A stretch of DNA of 64,000 bases from Spongiibacter nanhainus (GTDB lineage: Bacteria > Pseudomonadota > Gammaproteobacteria > Pseudomonadales > Spongiibacteraceae): contig NZ_CP066167.1 of NCBI RefSeq assembly GCF_016132545.1, positions 3,003,001 to 3,067,000 of the forward strand. The letters are read 5' to 3'. A model generated the notes under the pieces. The model saw only the letters and a list, made by a program, of their open reading frames with translations, was not told the origin of the DNA and did no database searches. The position numbers and the translations under genes are program-made. Positions 45,416-55,540 of this stretch are shown here, in pieces; positions within the stretch are counted from its first letter, which is position 1; each line of letters starts with the position of its first letter.

Positions 45416-47458
45416 TTAAACGTCGCGACGCTCTACCAGGGTCAATATGTCGTACAACGCTACGGCTTCGTCGTTCTGGTTCACGACCTCTACAGCCCAT
45501 TGCACGACACCATTGGGTTTTTCATCACCGCGTTGCGCTTTTTTGATCTTCTTTTTAACCGTCAGCTTGGCTTGGATTGTTTCACCAATGCCGACGGGCT
45601 CGATAAACCGAAGACTTTCCAAGCCGTAGTTGGCGATAACCGGCCCCTTGCCCGGATCGACAAACAGTCCGGCAGCCGCAGAAATAACAAAGTAGCCGTG
45701 CGCTACCCGCTTACCGAAGAAGGAATCCTGTGCGGCGATTTCATCGAAGTGAGCGTAGAAATGGTCGCCACTCAAACAACCGAAGTTAACAATGTCCGCT
45801 TCTGTCACTGTGCGACGGTGGGTGACCAAGGTCTCGCCAATAACCAGGTCTTCAAAGTATTTACGGAAGGGGTGAACACCGTCAGTCTGCAACTCGGCAC
45901 CCCGGTGATACTCCGATGTCACCGCGGTTAGCGAGCGTGGTGAGCCCTGGATGGCGGTACGCTGCATGTAGTGCTTAACCGCGCGCAGACCACCCAACTC
46001 TTCACCGCCACCGGCGCGGCCGGGACCACCATGCACCAGCGGCATCAGCGGCGAGCCGTGACCGGTGGACTCTTTGGCGCAGTCGCGATTCAGAATCAAC
46101 ATACGACCGTGCCAAGCGGCAGCCGAGGTCACCAGCTTTTTGGTTTCAGCGTCATCAAAGCTGTACACAGAAGCCACCAGACTGCCCTTGCCTAGCTGGG
46201 CAATTTTAATAGCGTCATCCAACTCGTCGTAGGGCATGACCGTGGTAACCGGACCAAAGGCTTCCACCTCATGGACCAGGGTTTTCTCAAAGGGCTTGTC
46301 GCAGTACAACACCGTCTTGGGATAGAAGGCGCCTTTTTCTTTATCGGCACCCACCACCTCAAAATCGTCACTGCCGCCGTGCACGATCTCGCACTCCTGA
46401 GCCAGCTTGGCAACCTGCTCTTTCACGTCCTGAACCTGATCGCGGCTGATCAAGGCCCCCATACGGACACCGTCCTGGGAGGCATCACCCATAGCGATTT
46501 TGTCGAGCTTTGCAGCGAGGCCATCGACAACAGCTTTGACTTTTTCCCGGGGAACAATAACCCGGCGGATAGCGGTACACTTCTGCCCCGCCTTGATGGT
46601 CATTTCCTTGCTGATTTCCTTCAGAAAAAGCTCAAACTCAGGATCATCTTCGCTAACCGACTCGCCGAGAATGGCCGCGTTGAGGGAGTCCGCCTCCATC
46701 GTGAAGGGGATGGAATTGGCAATAATATTGGGGTGGGTACGTAGTTTGCGCCCAGTGCTGGCAGAACCGGTAAAGGTGACAACGTCCTGTTCGCCCAGAT
46801 GCTCCAACAGGTCACCAACAGAACCACAGATAATCTGAATAGCGCCCTCGGGGAAGAAGCCGCCTTCCACCATATCCCGCACCATCGCCTCCGACAGGTA
46901 GGCACTTGGGGTAGCGGGCTTGATAATCACCGGCACGCCCGCGATTAGACTCGGAGCGATTTTTTCCAACATGCCCCAGCAGGGGAAGTTAAATGCGTTG
47001 ATATGAACCGACACACCAGGCTTGGAGGTCAGAATATGGCGCCCCAAGAATGAGCCGTGCTTGGACAGCTGCTCGGTGTCACCTTCAACCAGAACAGTGT
47101 CGTTGGGCAGTTCGCGGTTTGCCAGGCTGGCATAGGAAAACACCGTGCCCAACCCGCCTTCGATATCAACCCAACCATCCGCGCGGGTCGCGCCGGTCTG
47201 AGTGGAAATCTCATAGTACTTTTCTTTGTCGGCAATCAGCGCTTTCGCCATATTTTTCAGCGCCGTGGCTCGCTCGTGGAAGGTCATTGCTCTCAGCGCG
47301 CTACCACCGACATCCCGCCCGTAGCGCACCACCTCGCCAAAGTCGATGCCGTCACTGCTGACATGACAAACCGTGGCACCAGTAATGGCGTTAAAGGTTT
47401 CAACACCCTGGCTGGCACCTTCATGCCACTTGCCGCAAACGTAGCTATTGAGCTTCAT
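45416..47458 (-). CDS. paaZ: PaaZ, oxepin-CoA hydrolase/semialdehyde dehydrogenase
   Basis: This is a 680-residue bifunctional enzyme. The N-terminal aldehyde dehydrogenase domain (1-520) has the nucleophile Cys in [11 protein letters not shown] and the base Glu in FTMEADSLN. The C-terminal MaoC-type hydratase domain (about 535-670) has the catalytic pair in [14 protein letters not shown] and GKRVAHGYF. It opens the oxepin ring and oxidises the aldehyde. ATG 47458 has GGAG 8 nt upstream. It is the first gene of the operon. Confidence 0.95.
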   Translation of the reverse strand: MKLNSYVCGKWHEGASQGVETFNAITGATVCHVSSDGIDFGEVVRYGRDVGGSALRAMTFHERATALKNMAKALIADKEKYYEISTQTGATRADGWVDIEGGLGTVFSYASLANRELPNDTVLVEGDTEQLSKHGSFLGRHILTSKPGVSVHINAFNFPCWGMLEKIAPSLIAGVPVIIKPATPSAYLSEAMVRDMVEGGFFPEGAIQIICGSVGDLLEHLGEQDVVTFTGSASTGRKLRTHPNIIANSIPFTMEADSLNAAILGESVSEDDPEFELFLKEISKEMTIKAGQKCTAIRRVIVPREKVKAVVDGLAAKLDKIAMGDASQDGVRMGALISRDQVQDVKEQVAKLAQECEIVHGGSDDFEVVGADKEKGAFYPKTVLYCDKPFEKTLVHEVEAFGPVTTVMPYDELDDAIKIAQLGKGSLVASVYSFDDAETKKLVTSAAAWHGRMLILNRDCAKESTGHGSPLMPLVHGGPGRAGGGEELGGLRAVKHYMQRTAIQGSPRSLTAVTSEYHRGAELQTDGVHPFRKYFEDLVIGETLVTHRRTVTEADIVNFGCLSGDHFYAHFDEIAAQDSFFGKRVAHGYFVISAAAGLFVDPGKGPVIANYGLESLRFIEPVGIGETIQAKLTVKKKIKKAQRGDEKPNGVVQWAVEVVNQNDEAVALYDILTLVERRDV

Positions 47459-47645
47459 AAAATTGACTCCACTGCGCAAATTTCACTTTTTATTGGCAGC
47501 GCACCCACTGCGTTACAACGCATAAACGGTGGGGATGCACCCTGTCTCATCACTTTATGATACATAATTTGTACCTATAGACAAGTTTTCTGTAATATAT
47601 AGAGCAACAAAAAGATGGCAAGCCGACAGGTTCAGGGGGCCCAAA
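47459..47645. promoter_or_regulatory. Divergent paa promoter region
   Basis: These 187 bp separate paaZ (leftward) and the hydratase/dehydrogenase fusion (rightward). A rightward promoter TTGTAC (47569-47574), 16 bp, TGTAAT (47591-47596) is plausible. Binding sites for the paaX product are expected here but I could not identify one with confidence. Confidence 0.5.
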
Positions 47646-49766
47646 ATGGCAAACGAAAACACGGTATTTGAAATAGAATCAGCAAGTTACGAGCTATTTG
47701 GTGGCATCGCTAAGGTCGCCATCAGCAACCCTCCTATCAATGCCATTTCCGCCTCTGTTCGGCGCACGATCCTTGCCGCTCTCGCCAAGGCAGAGGCAGA
47801 TAACGCCGCTTTGGTACTGCTCTACTGCCAAGGCAACACCTACATTGCCGGCGCCGATATATCCGAGTTCGGCAAACCTCAGGCCTACCCAGAACTACCG
47901 GACGTCATCGCCGCTATTGAGAACTCAACAATCCCGGTGTTGGTCGCCATGCACGGCAATGCCCTTGGCGGCGGACTGGAAATTGCCATGGCCGGCCATT
48001 ACCGGGCCGCGCTGACTGGCACCAAGTTGGGTCTACCGGAAGTAAACCTCGGCATCCTTCCCGGCTCCGGGGGAACACAGCGGCTACCGAGATTGGTGGG
48101 TGCCGAAAAAGCGCTGAGCATGATCCTGAGCGGAAAGCCAATAAGCACCCAGGACGCAAAAGACAGCGGCCTGATAGATGCCGTTATCGAGGGCGAATGG
48201 CCCGGGGCCGCCATCGACTATGCTGGCAAGCTGCTAGCCAGCGGCCCCAGCCCCCGACGCACCGGCGAGCTTTCCGTTGCCAATGCCAACGCCGAGATTT
48301 TTGCCAAAGCGCGTGAAAAACAGAGCAACAGCGGCAACCGGCTACTGGCACCCAACTACATTATCGACCTGGTGGAGTTAGCCTCCCAAAGCGACATTGC
48401 GCTAGGCCAGCAGCAGGAGAGAGAGCGCTTTCTTGAATGCCGCGCCTCTCGGGGATCACAATCTCTTCGGCACCTGTTCTTTGCCGAGCGGACCGCTGCC
48501 AAACCCAAAGGCATCGATAGCGATGTGAAGCCCAGAAGTATCGAGAACGTCGCCGTTATTGGCGCCGGGACCATGGGCGGCGGTATCGCAATGTGCTTCG
48601 CGACGGCCGGCTATAAGGTCACACTGGTTGAGTTAAGCGAAGAAAACCTACAGCGCGGACTCAGCACCATCGGCAAGAACTACCAGAAGGGTGTGGATCG
48701 AGGTATTAGCTCCCAAAGCAAAGCCGACGCGGCATTGTCACGGATAACCGGCACCACCCAGATGGAAGACGTCGCCAGCGCCGACCTGGTTGTGGAAGCC
48801 ACCTTTGAGAGCATGGAAGTGAAGCACAGTGTGTTCGCCAAACTGGACGCGCACTGCAAGCCCGGTTGCATCATGGCCACCAATACCTCCTACCTGGACA
48901 TCAATGAGATGGCCGCCGCTACCAGCCGACCGCAAGACGTTATTGGCGCCCATTTCTTTAGCCCTGCCCACATCATGAAACTGCTGGAAGTAGTGCGGGC
49001 CGATAAGACCGCCCCGGATGCGGTCAAGACGCTGATGCAGGTCGCTAAACGTATAGGCAAAACCCCAGTCACCGTCGGCGTTTGCTACGGCTTCGTCGGC
49101 AACCGCATGCTGCAAAAATACGCCCGCCAGGCGCAACTGTTATTGGTGGAAGGGGCGACGCCCAAGCAAATCGACAGCGCCATCAAGGAATGGGGCATGG
49201 CCATGGGGCCGCTGTCAGTAGCCGACCTGGCCGGTCTGGATATTAGCTACTTCTCCCGCCGTAACCAAGGTATTGAAGTTGGCAGCCTACCCGAGTGCTC
49301 GGTACCCGATGAACTGGTTGACGAAAAGCGCCTGGGCCGAAAAACCGGGGCTGGTTTTTATCAATACGATCCCGACAGCGGCAAGCAATCTGAAGACCCT
49401 TACGTTATCGAAAAAATTCAGGCTCACGCCAAAAAATGGGGCATCCCCCAGCGCCAAATCAGTGACGAGGAAATCGCCGACCGCTTAATACTCGCGCTTG
49501 TAAATGAGGGGGCAAAGATACTGCAAGAAGGCATCGCCGACCGGGCCAGCGATATCGATGTTGTCTACGTCAACGGCTACGGCTTTCCCCGCTGGCGCGG
49601 TGGGCCGATGTTTTATGCTGAGACCTATGGGCTTGCCAATGCCGTTGCCAGAATGCGGCAATTCCAAGAGCAAACCGGCGACGACTTTTGGCAACCCGCG
49701 CCGCTACTTTGCAAAGCGGCAGAAAGCGACGCAGGCACACTGGAAATTGGCAAGATCGCCGATTGA
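47646..49766 (+). CDS. Enoyl-CoA hydratase/3-hydroxyacyl-CoA dehydrogenase fusion
   Basis: This is a 706-residue bifunctional beta-oxidation enzyme of the FadJ/peroxisomal type. The crotonase domain (1-200) has NTYIAGADISEF, GGGLEIAMAGHYR and PEVNLGILPGSGGTQRLPRL. The NAD-binding domain (about 300-480) has VAVIGAGTMGGGIAM and GAHFFSPAHIMKLLEVV, and two C-terminal dehydrogenase domains follow. No separate paaF or paaH is present, so this protein probably does both steps. It diverges from paaZ and precedes paaX. Confidence 0.92.
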   Translation: MANENTVFEIESASYELFGGIAKVAISNPPINAISASVRRTILAALAKAEADNAALVLLYCQGNTYIAGADISEFGKPQAYPELPDVIAAIENSTIPVLVAMHGNALGGGLEIAMAGHYRAALTGTKLGLPEVNLGILPGSGGTQRLPRLVGAEKALSMILSGKPISTQDAKDSGLIDAVIEGEWPGAAIDYAGKLLASGPSPRRTGELSVANANAEIFAKAREKQSNSGNRLLAPNYIIDLVELASQSDIALGQQQERERFLECRASRGSQSLRHLFFAERTAAKPKGIDSDVKPRSIENVAVIGAGTMGGGIAMCFATAGYKVTLVELSEENLQRGLSTIGKNYQKGVDRGISSQSKADAALSRITGTTQMEDVASADLVVEATFESMEVKHSVFAKLDAHCKPGCIMATNTSYLDINEMAAATSRPQDVIGAHFFSPAHIMKLLEVVRADKTAPDAVKTLMQVAKRIGKTPVTVGVCYGFVGNRMLQKYARQAQLLLVEGATPKQIDSAIKEWGMAMGPLSVADLAGLDISYFSRRNQGIEVGSLPECSVPDELVDEKRLGRKTGAGFYQYDPDSGKQSEDPYVIEKIQAHAKKWGIPQRQISDEEIADRLILALVNEGAKILQEGIADRASDIDVVYVNGYGFPRWRGGPMFYAETYGLANAVARMRQFQEQTGDDFWQPAPLLCKAAESDAGTLEIGKIAD

Positions 49767-49919
49767 TGGTAGCAACACCGATGCGGTGATCGACTTTGAG
49801 CGATGATTTTCTTACACTTTATCGCTAAGTCAGTCTGATCACTATCTCAAGGAAGACGACACGCTTTTATTCTAAACCGCGCCTTTGCGGTCTACCACAT
49901 TACAAGATGTGAGCCAGGA

Positions 49920-50852
49920 ATGCCCAAAAATAATACCGACAACACCTTGGAAGAATGGGTTGAGCACTACATTAAAACGGAGGAGCCACGCTCCAAATCA
50001 CTGATCATCTCCGTCTTTGGTGATGCCATATCGCCGTACTCAGAAGGGATCTGGCTGGGCGAGCTGATTCAACTGATGGAGGCCTTTGATATCAACGAGC
50101 GTCTGGTGCGCACCAACGCATTTAGGCTCTCCGACGAAGGCTGGCTCACCTCCCAAAAGCAGGGTCGACGCAGTTTTTATTCTCTCACACAATCCGGCAC
50201 CCGCCGCTTTGAATCGGCCTACAAGCATATCTATCAGTCCTACAACATCGACTGGGATGGGCAGTGGACACTGGTTATCCTGCAAAAGAACTTCGAGGCC
50301 ACTACAGAGCGCACTGAACTGCGCAAAGAGCTGGAGTGGAACGGCTTTAGTCTGCTATCAAACGGGGTATTCCTGCACCCACTGGCGAGCCTGGATACTG
50401 CAAGACAGATCGTTGAGCGCAACGGCTACCAGGACCTGGCGCTGATCTTCAGGGCCCGCTCGATTGAGGATTCCGATGATTTCAGTAACAAGCAAAAGAT
50501 CCGCGACAGCTGGAATCTGGGAGAAGTCAAAGAGCGCTATTTAAAGTTTATCGCCGACTTTAAACCTGCCTCCAAACTGCTTAAAAAGAGTAAGCTAACA
50601 CCACAACTGGCATTTCAGTTACAGACGCTAATGATCCACTCCTTCCGTCGCGCCAACCTCCACGACCCCCTGCTGCCAAACGAGCTGCTTCCCCACGACT
50701 GGCCCCACAACGAAGCCTTTGAGTTGTGCAAAAGCGTTTATCACGTAACCTGCGAGCAAGCCCACCGCTATGTCCGCGAAACCACCACCATCGATACCCG
50801 CTCAAATAGTGGCGACCGACTGAACATCGCAGTGAAAGACCGGTTTAAATAG
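49920..50852 (+). CDS. paaX: PaaX, phenylacetyl-CoA-responsive repressor
   Basis: This is a 310-residue PaaX-family regulator. An N-terminal winged helix contains SKSLIISVFGDAISPYSEGI and RTNAFRLSDEGWLTSQKQGRRSFYSLT. The PaaX central and C-terminal domains follow (YNIDWDGQWTLVIL, LPNELLPHDWPHNEAFELC). PaaX represses paa operons until phenylacetyl-CoA binds. It is about 150 bp downstream of the fusion gene on the same strand. Confidence 0.93.
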   Translation: MPKNNTDNTLEEWVEHYIKTEEPRSKSLIISVFGDAISPYSEGIWLGELIQLMEAFDINERLVRTNAFRLSDEGWLTSQKQGRRSFYSLTQSGTRRFESAYKHIYQSYNIDWDGQWTLVILQKNFEATTERTELRKELEWNGFSLLSNGVFLHPLASLDTARQIVERNGYQDLALIFRARSIEDSDDFSNKQKIRDSWNLGEVKERYLKFIADFKPASKLLKKSKLTPQLAFQLQTLMIHSFRRANLHDPLLPNELLPHDWPHNEAFELCKSVYHVTCEQAHRYVRETTTIDTRSNSGDRLNIAVKDRFK

Positions 50853-50870
50853 CCATATCCTATGCGGCAA

Positions 50871-51086
50871 TCATTGGCTGCGGGAGCTTAGGTGGCCAGC
50901 CAGAAACCGCTGTGTAGCAGTGATAACCGGCTGCGGCTTTGCTTTGTGGAGCATATGGCCACAACTTGGTATAATCGAAAGCTCCGCCGAGAGACCTGAC
51001 TTCTCAGTGATTAACCTGGTCGAGGCCACCGCCCCATACTCATCATTATCGTCAAAAATGGCGAGTATCCCACCCTTCACAACCAA
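50871..51086 (-). pseudogene. C-terminal fragment of an alpha/beta hydrolase
   Basis: About 68 residues remain: GILAIFDDNDEYGAVAS (the acid-residue strand) and IPSCGHMLHKAKPQPV (the catalytic His loop) then a terminal helix. In-frame stops lie just upstream and no nucleophile-Ser segment is present, so this is the tail of a lost hydrolase gene. Confidence 0.55.
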
Positions 51087-51194
51087 CTACCTACTCAAAC
51101 AGCCGGCAGGGTATATCTGTATGAGAACTTTTTCAGCAGCGACCAGTGAGCCATATTAAGGGAAGTAAGGACGATACGGACGCAAGTAGGCCAC

Positions 51195-51991
51195 ATGGCC
51201 GAAGGTATTTTTTTGAACGACCTATTTTCGCTCGGCGAAAAGCTACCCTGGCAAGCCAGCATCGTCCTTGCTGCTGTCAGTTATTTCCTATTCCACCAGT
51301 TAGCGTTGATCCCGCCTGTCACCGGCGTAGAGGCACTTGGCCAGAGCGCAACCTGGCAAGTTGCAAAATTCGTCAGCACAGCACTCCAGTACGCCGCTAC
51401 CTTTGCACTGTGTTTTGGCGCTGTCACTTCCTTCGTCAAATCCCGCGGCAACGCCCGCCACCTCGACCTTATCAAGCTCAAGCGGGCTCAACATCAATCA
51501 CTATCTTGAAGGCAATTCGAACAGCTCACTGCAGCTATATTTCGGGAACAAGGCTATGTAGTCAAAGAGCGAGGTGGGAGCACAGGAGATGGCGGCATAG
51601 AAACAGTTTAGAGAAAGGGTACCGAAAAATACTTCGTCCAGTGCAAACACTGGCGAGCGCAACGAGTCGGAGTTCCCGTTGCGCTCGAACTTTATGGCCT
51701 CATGTCGGCTGAGGGCGCCATCGGCGGGTTTATCGTCACTACCGGCACGTTTACCACCGATACTGAGCGTTTCGTCTCCGGTCGCAACATCACACTGCTT
51801 GACGGAAAGATGCTTAAGAAACACTTTGGCAAGTCACATTAGAAGGCTCCCGTTGCTGCCCCTACCTCCCTCGGCTGTCCTAGATGCAACCAAAGAATGG
51901 AAATGCGCATTGCCAAGAAGGGTGCGAATATCGGTGAGCAATTTTGGGGTGCGCTAGTTTTCCCAAATGCCGTGGCACTCGCAATGTGTAA
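51195..51991 (+). pseudogene. Decayed Mrr-type membrane-anchored restriction endonuclease
   Basis: One reading frame encodes two membrane helices (LPWQASIVLAAVSYFLFHQL, ATFALCFGAVTSFVKSRG) and an Mrr-like nuclease core (QFEQLTAAIFREQGYVVKE, GDGGI, KYFVQCKHWRAQRVGVPVAL). It ends in a zinc ribbon (CPRCNQRMEMRIAKKGANIG). It is broken by in-frame stops at 51507 (TGA), 51609 (TAG) and 51840 (TAG). A one-base loss near 51945 splits the ribbon; in the next frame CASFPKCRGTRN completes it. The intact family cleaves foreign, often modified, DNA. Confidence 0.8.
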
Positions 51992-52037
51992 TTCAGCAAA
52001 CCGTGAACATGGTAATCTAAAAAGAGCGATTAGGTCG

Positions 52038-52187
52038 CTCACAGTGCGTGTATTCGGATACGAGCGTGAAGCAGAGAAGTGGCTGAATAAACCCTTTAGT
52101 CAACTTGAGAGCAAGACGCCTCTATATACGATAAATTCAGATGGAAGCGCACAGCTCGTTAAGCGTCGTACTGTAGCCGTTCTTCAA
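52038..52187 (+). pseudogene. Possible Xre/MbcA/ParS-type antitoxin fragment
   Basis: The frame reads VFGYEREAEKWLNKPFSQLE and then KTPLYTINSDGSAQLV. This resembles the toxin-binding end of MbcA/ParS antitoxins, where WLN-P is followed by G-TPL. No N-terminal DNA-binding part precedes it, and its end overlaps the next gene on the other strand. Probably a remnant. Confidence 0.4.
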
Positions 52188-52632
52188 AATAGTCGCGGAC
52201 ACTTCGCCAATCCGGGAAACTTTTACTACCAAATAAGACCAGCTCACCACCAAAGTGCTCCTGCCCCTTTCCTGACGGCATATCATCAACGAGGTAATCG
52301 CCACGATTCAGATGCTTGTGGGGCGTAATGATCAGGTTTTCTACTACCTCCATACCCAAATGCCTTTCTACCCAAAGACGCTTTTCTGAGTAGCTGTGAG
52401 AGTTCTGTATTGACGGCGCAGTCAGGATGAAAACCGCCGTCTCTGGGTGATTATGTAGCCATCGGTACGAGTCAATAGCGCCTGGAAGTGGATCCAAATC
52501 TACGTACAGGCCTGGCTCACTCTGCGGGAACGCTAGATCAGGGAATCTTGCCTTATGCCGAGCGAACCCCGTCTTGTAGTCGCAGAGCACATGATCCATA
52601 TCAACGTATATTATGGTCTTATCAAAATGCAC
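52159..52632 (-). CDS. 5'(3')-deoxyribonucleotidase-like HAD phosphatase
   Basis: This is a 157-residue protein of the NT5C family (PF06941-like). The HAD nucleophile motif is YVDMDHVLCDYKTGF, with Asp-x-Asp. Motif II follows at VFILTAPS, a Lys in SEKRLWVERHLG, and the acidic motif at DYLVDDMPSGKG. It dephosphorylates deoxynucleoside monophosphates. It stands alone in the decayed region; dNMP depletion is a known defence theme, but no such role is shown here. Confidence 0.82.
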   Translation of the reverse strand: MHFDKTIIYVDMDHVLCDYKTGFARHKARFPDLAFPQSEPGLYVDLDPLPGAIDSYRWLHNHPETAVFILTAPSIQNSHSYSEKRLWVERHLGMEVVENLIITPHKHLNRGDYLVDDMPSGKGQEHFGGELVLFGSKSFPDWRSVRDYFEERLQYDA

Positions 52633-53207
52633 TCTTCCCCTCTAGATTCTCGTTACTAACCAACATTGGAAGTTTAGATCTTTTTGCTTTAGAGATAATT
52701 AGCGCAAGGTTCATTCGCTTTGGGATTTCTCAACAGCCCTCCCGCAAGAGGATTTTCAAAGCCTAGTCGACCAAGAAACGGCGCCGACATCAATGTAAAT
52801 CCGAATATAGCAGCATATTCGGGTTGGAATGCCAAAATCCCAAACTGATTTGATCGCACATAAGCCAGCAGGACGTGATATCTCGCCCTTTTAACTATCA
52901 AAATGTGACCGAAGGTCACGTCTCCCGTTCGTTATTACCCTGCGCCCGATGGGGTACCCTCTTCTTAATCACTGATGTAGTGCAAACATGCGGCGAGTTT
53001 TGATCCATGGAGCTGTTCTTAGACCAGGGATTAGGGTGTCACTAAGATAATCACCGCACAATCCGTGCTAGGCACGCATTCTTGCCACACCACACCACCA
53101 TGTCATAATGAAACGATCGATCCAGCACCAAGCAGTTTTAACTGAACAAACGCAGTTGCAGGCTTACACTGATGAGCTAACACCCGATAGTAGAACGGAG
53201 CAATAGC
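52633..53207. other. 575-bp gap, no firm gene
   Basis: I recognise no conserved gene. A 32-codon frame (53108-53206, MKRSIQHQAVLTEQTQLQAY...) ends one base before the next start and could be a leader peptide or debris. Confidence 0.4.
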
Positions 53208-53510
53208 ATGACAACGGAGTATAGGTTGGTTGTGAGCCTGCCCTCAGATGTACACCAATTGGTCCTTGCTGCAGCTGAGCTATCGGGTACAACAATTGAT
53301 CAGTTTGTCTTGGATGCCGTTGTTTCAAAGGCGCACGCAGTGACACGGCACTCGACAAAGATCGAACTGACAATGGAGAGTGCAAACGAGATACTCAGCG
53401 CTTTAGATAGCGAACCCAGCCCTCCGGCCGCCTTGAAAGATGCAGCTCGACGATTTAAGGCTGCGGGACTCAGCGCCACTCTAGATTTAGATAGTGAAGA
53501 CGATAAATAA
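53208..53510 (+). CDS. Orphan TacA-like (DUF1778) antitoxin
   Basis: This is a 100-residue protein. The ribbon-helix-helix part reads YRLVVSLPSDVHQLVLAAAE, then LSGTTIDQFVLDAVVSKAHA, as in DUF1778/TacA antitoxins. An extended C-terminal arm that would wrap a GNAT toxin follows. A GGAGCAA ribosome site is present. No acetyltransferase gene follows within reach, so the antitoxin is orphaned or now a solo repressor. Confidence 0.7.
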   Translation: MTTEYRLVVSLPSDVHQLVLAAAELSGTTIDQFVLDAVVSKAHAVTRHSTKIELTMESANEILSALDSEPSPPAALKDAARRFKAAGLSATLDLDSEDDK

Positions 53511-53761
53511 TGCCATAGACAGGCCTTCGTGAAGGTTCCACCCATTGAAGCGCCTCGGAATACGGCGCGATAACAGCATTCCCCTGCCAGCAATGCAGTA
53601 TTGGATTATCCATTTTCCCACTAGGCAAGCTTACTGCTAGTTCCCTTATGTAGCAAAAAGCGTCAAAAAATCTTGACGTCCGCGCATCGCCCAGACACTA
53701 TATATTTATACAGTAATCATGCAATAAGACGGACTCCATCTAGACGCCCTGGAAAGTAGCT

Positions 53762-54229
53762 ATGGTCAGTGATCAAAAATCTAATAGCCATTCCTCACCG
53801 GTTAGCGACGAGGCCGTTTGCAACACTGCCACAGTAGCCGGTAATGACAGCTCTATTGCGGTTTTTACACTTGGTGAAATGCGAATGGCTGGCCTTGATG
53901 TGCCCGTCCCATTTACCAACGAGCCTGACGACCGCTTGTTGACGGTATCAATACCCATCGCGGAGCGATTGGCTGCTCGGATCCTGGATAGCTGGGCGGC
54001 GCCTCAAGATGAGGTAAAACAGCTTTTAGGGGCGCTTTCTCGAGACGAACTGCGCTATGTCCTGCTGATTGATCAGCTTACCCGCGTACTTTCCCTGCAG
54101 CCTGAATCGTATCTGTTTCAAGACAACACCTACCTGGACGGGCAGACGCCTTGGTCATTGATAGCCGACGGCAACGCCAAACGAGTACACGCCTATCTTG
54201 CTCACCAGGTGTTCTCTGGAGGCTGGTGA
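53762..54229 (+). CDS. Hypothetical protein with antitoxin-like C-terminus
   Basis: This is a 155-residue acidic protein. The end, YLDGQTPWSLIADGNAKRVH, is reminiscent of the toxin-binding domain of MbcA/ParS-type antitoxins (G-TP, then I-DG). The N-terminal part has no recognised fold. No RES-domain toxin is adjacent. It lies just upstream of the metallophosphoesterase gene, 28 bp apart on the same strand. Confidence 0.5.
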   Translation: MVSDQKSNSHSSPVSDEAVCNTATVAGNDSSIAVFTLGEMRMAGLDVPVPFTNEPDDRLLTVSIPIAERLAARILDSWAAPQDEVKQLLGALSRDELRYVLLIDQLTRVLSLQPESYLFQDNTYLDGQTPWSLIADGNAKRVHAYLAHQVFSGGW

Positions 54230-54257
54230 TCATGCTCCTACATCGACATCATTTCTC

Positions 54258-55007
54258 ATGAAACTCCTCGTACTTAGTGACCTACATCTTGAATTTGGTC
54301 CGCTTGAGGTCGATTCAGGCTATGCAGATGTCGTCGTGCTGGCTGGTGACATCCATTTAAAAACGCGGGGCGTTGAGTGGGCAAAGGAGACGTTTCCTAA
54401 TCAACCGGTAGTCATGGTATTAGGAAATCATGAGTACTATGGCGAGAAGTACCCAAACCTACTTGAAAAGGCGAAAATCGCCGCACAAGACTCAAACGTT
54501 CGCGTACTTGAAAACGAATCCATAGAAATCAATGGGGTACGCTTCCTTGGCTGCACACTATGGACGGACCTTCGCCTACAAGGAGATCCTCGAATGGCTG
54601 GGTATTTCTGTCAGCAGGAAATGACCGATTTTAAAAAAATTCGTGTCGCTCCCCGCTATTCTAAACTTAGCCCTGTTTCCATGACTCGCATCCACGAAAA
54701 ATCCCTCTCTTGGTTGCGGACGCAACTCCAAACTCCCTTTTCTGGGAAAACGGTAGTGGTCACTCATCACGCGCCGTCGGCTAGGTCGATCTCTGAGGCA
54801 CACCGCGAAGAACTTACGTCAGCTGCTTACGCGAGTCATTTAGACGACGTCGTGGAAACTTCATCTGCGTCACTCTGGGTACACGGTCACCTCCACAACA
54901 GCAGTGATTACACACTGAGTAATACACGAGTAGTTTGCAATCCGCGTGGCTATTTACCCGATGAGCTCAATCCAAATTTTGAGACGAACTATGTTGTGGA
55001 GGTGTAA
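54258..55007 (+). CDS. Calcineurin-like metallophosphoesterase
   Basis: This is a 249-residue metallophosphoesterase with all five motifs: LSDLHLE, VVLAGDIH, LGNHEYY, VVTHHAP and VHGHLHNSSDY. It hydrolyses phosphoesters using two metal ions. ATG 54258 starts directly at MKLLVLSDLH; an upstream frame at 54198 overlaps the previous gene. The substrate is unknown; single-gene members are common on islands. Confidence 0.85.
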   Translation: MKLLVLSDLHLEFGPLEVDSGYADVVVLAGDIHLKTRGVEWAKETFPNQPVVMVLGNHEYYGEKYPNLLEKAKIAAQDSNVRVLENESIEINGVRFLGCTLWTDLRLQGDPRMAGYFCQQEMTDFKKIRVAPRYSKLSPVSMTRIHEKSLSWLRTQLQTPFSGKTVVVTHHAPSARSISEAHREELTSAAYASHLDDVVETSSASLWVHGHLHNSSDYTLSNTRVVCNPRGYLPDELNPNFETNYVVEV

Positions 55008-55129
55008 ATCTGCAGTTGCCACTGAGGACTCTTCACAACATTACCTATGCAACGAGCGAGATGGAAATAAGGATTCACGCTTGCGAGCTATATCTTTAGC
55101 CTACTTACTTTTAAAGATGCGAAGCTAGT

Positions 55130-55540
55130 TTAATTGCAGGTTTTGTTAATTTGATCATCCTTGATGTTCAATCGCACTGAAAAGGCAAAAAGGCCTCCAG
55201 TTAGAACCACAAAAGAGATCAAAACCCCGAGCGTACCCGCACTGACATTGGGGATTATCGCCATTAGGGACAGGTTAGCTGACGCTAGAACTAGCGAAAT
55301 GAAGAACAATACACATAGCATTAGCTTAAGTAATATATAAAGATACTCTGTTTTCGATCTCTGGGGCGTTTTACTTGTATAGGAATCCAAATAAATAGAT
55401 CCTTGATCAGAGGAAGCAAGCACCTTTGGCAGCATGATTTTAGCTATCTTATTATCGACTGGGTCAGAAAATAGATTAATATTGCTCATTCTATTCTGCG
55501 AAAGGAATAAAACATTTCCCTCTTTCTTTACTTTTTTCAC
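55130..55540 (-). CDS. Two-helix membrane protein, partner of XRE regulator
   Basis: This is a 136-residue protein. A polar N-terminal half (residues 1-65) precedes two membrane helices (LLKLMLCVLFFISLVLASAN and GTLGVLISFVVLTGGLFAFS). Its GTG start overlaps the XRE gene end as ATGTGA, and GGAGG lies upstream, so the two are coupled. The family is not recognised. Confidence 0.65.
   Translation of the reverse strand: MKKVKKEGNVLFLSQNRMSNINLFSDPVDNKIAKIMLPKVLASSDQGSIYLDSYTSKTPQRSKTEYLYILLKLMLCVLFFISLVLASANLSLMAIIPNVSAGTLGVLISFVVLTGGLFAFSVRLNIKDDQINKTCN

Noticed and set aside
52689-52919. 76-codon minus-strand frame in the gap
   Set aside because: No ribosome site, no recognised pattern, biased composition.
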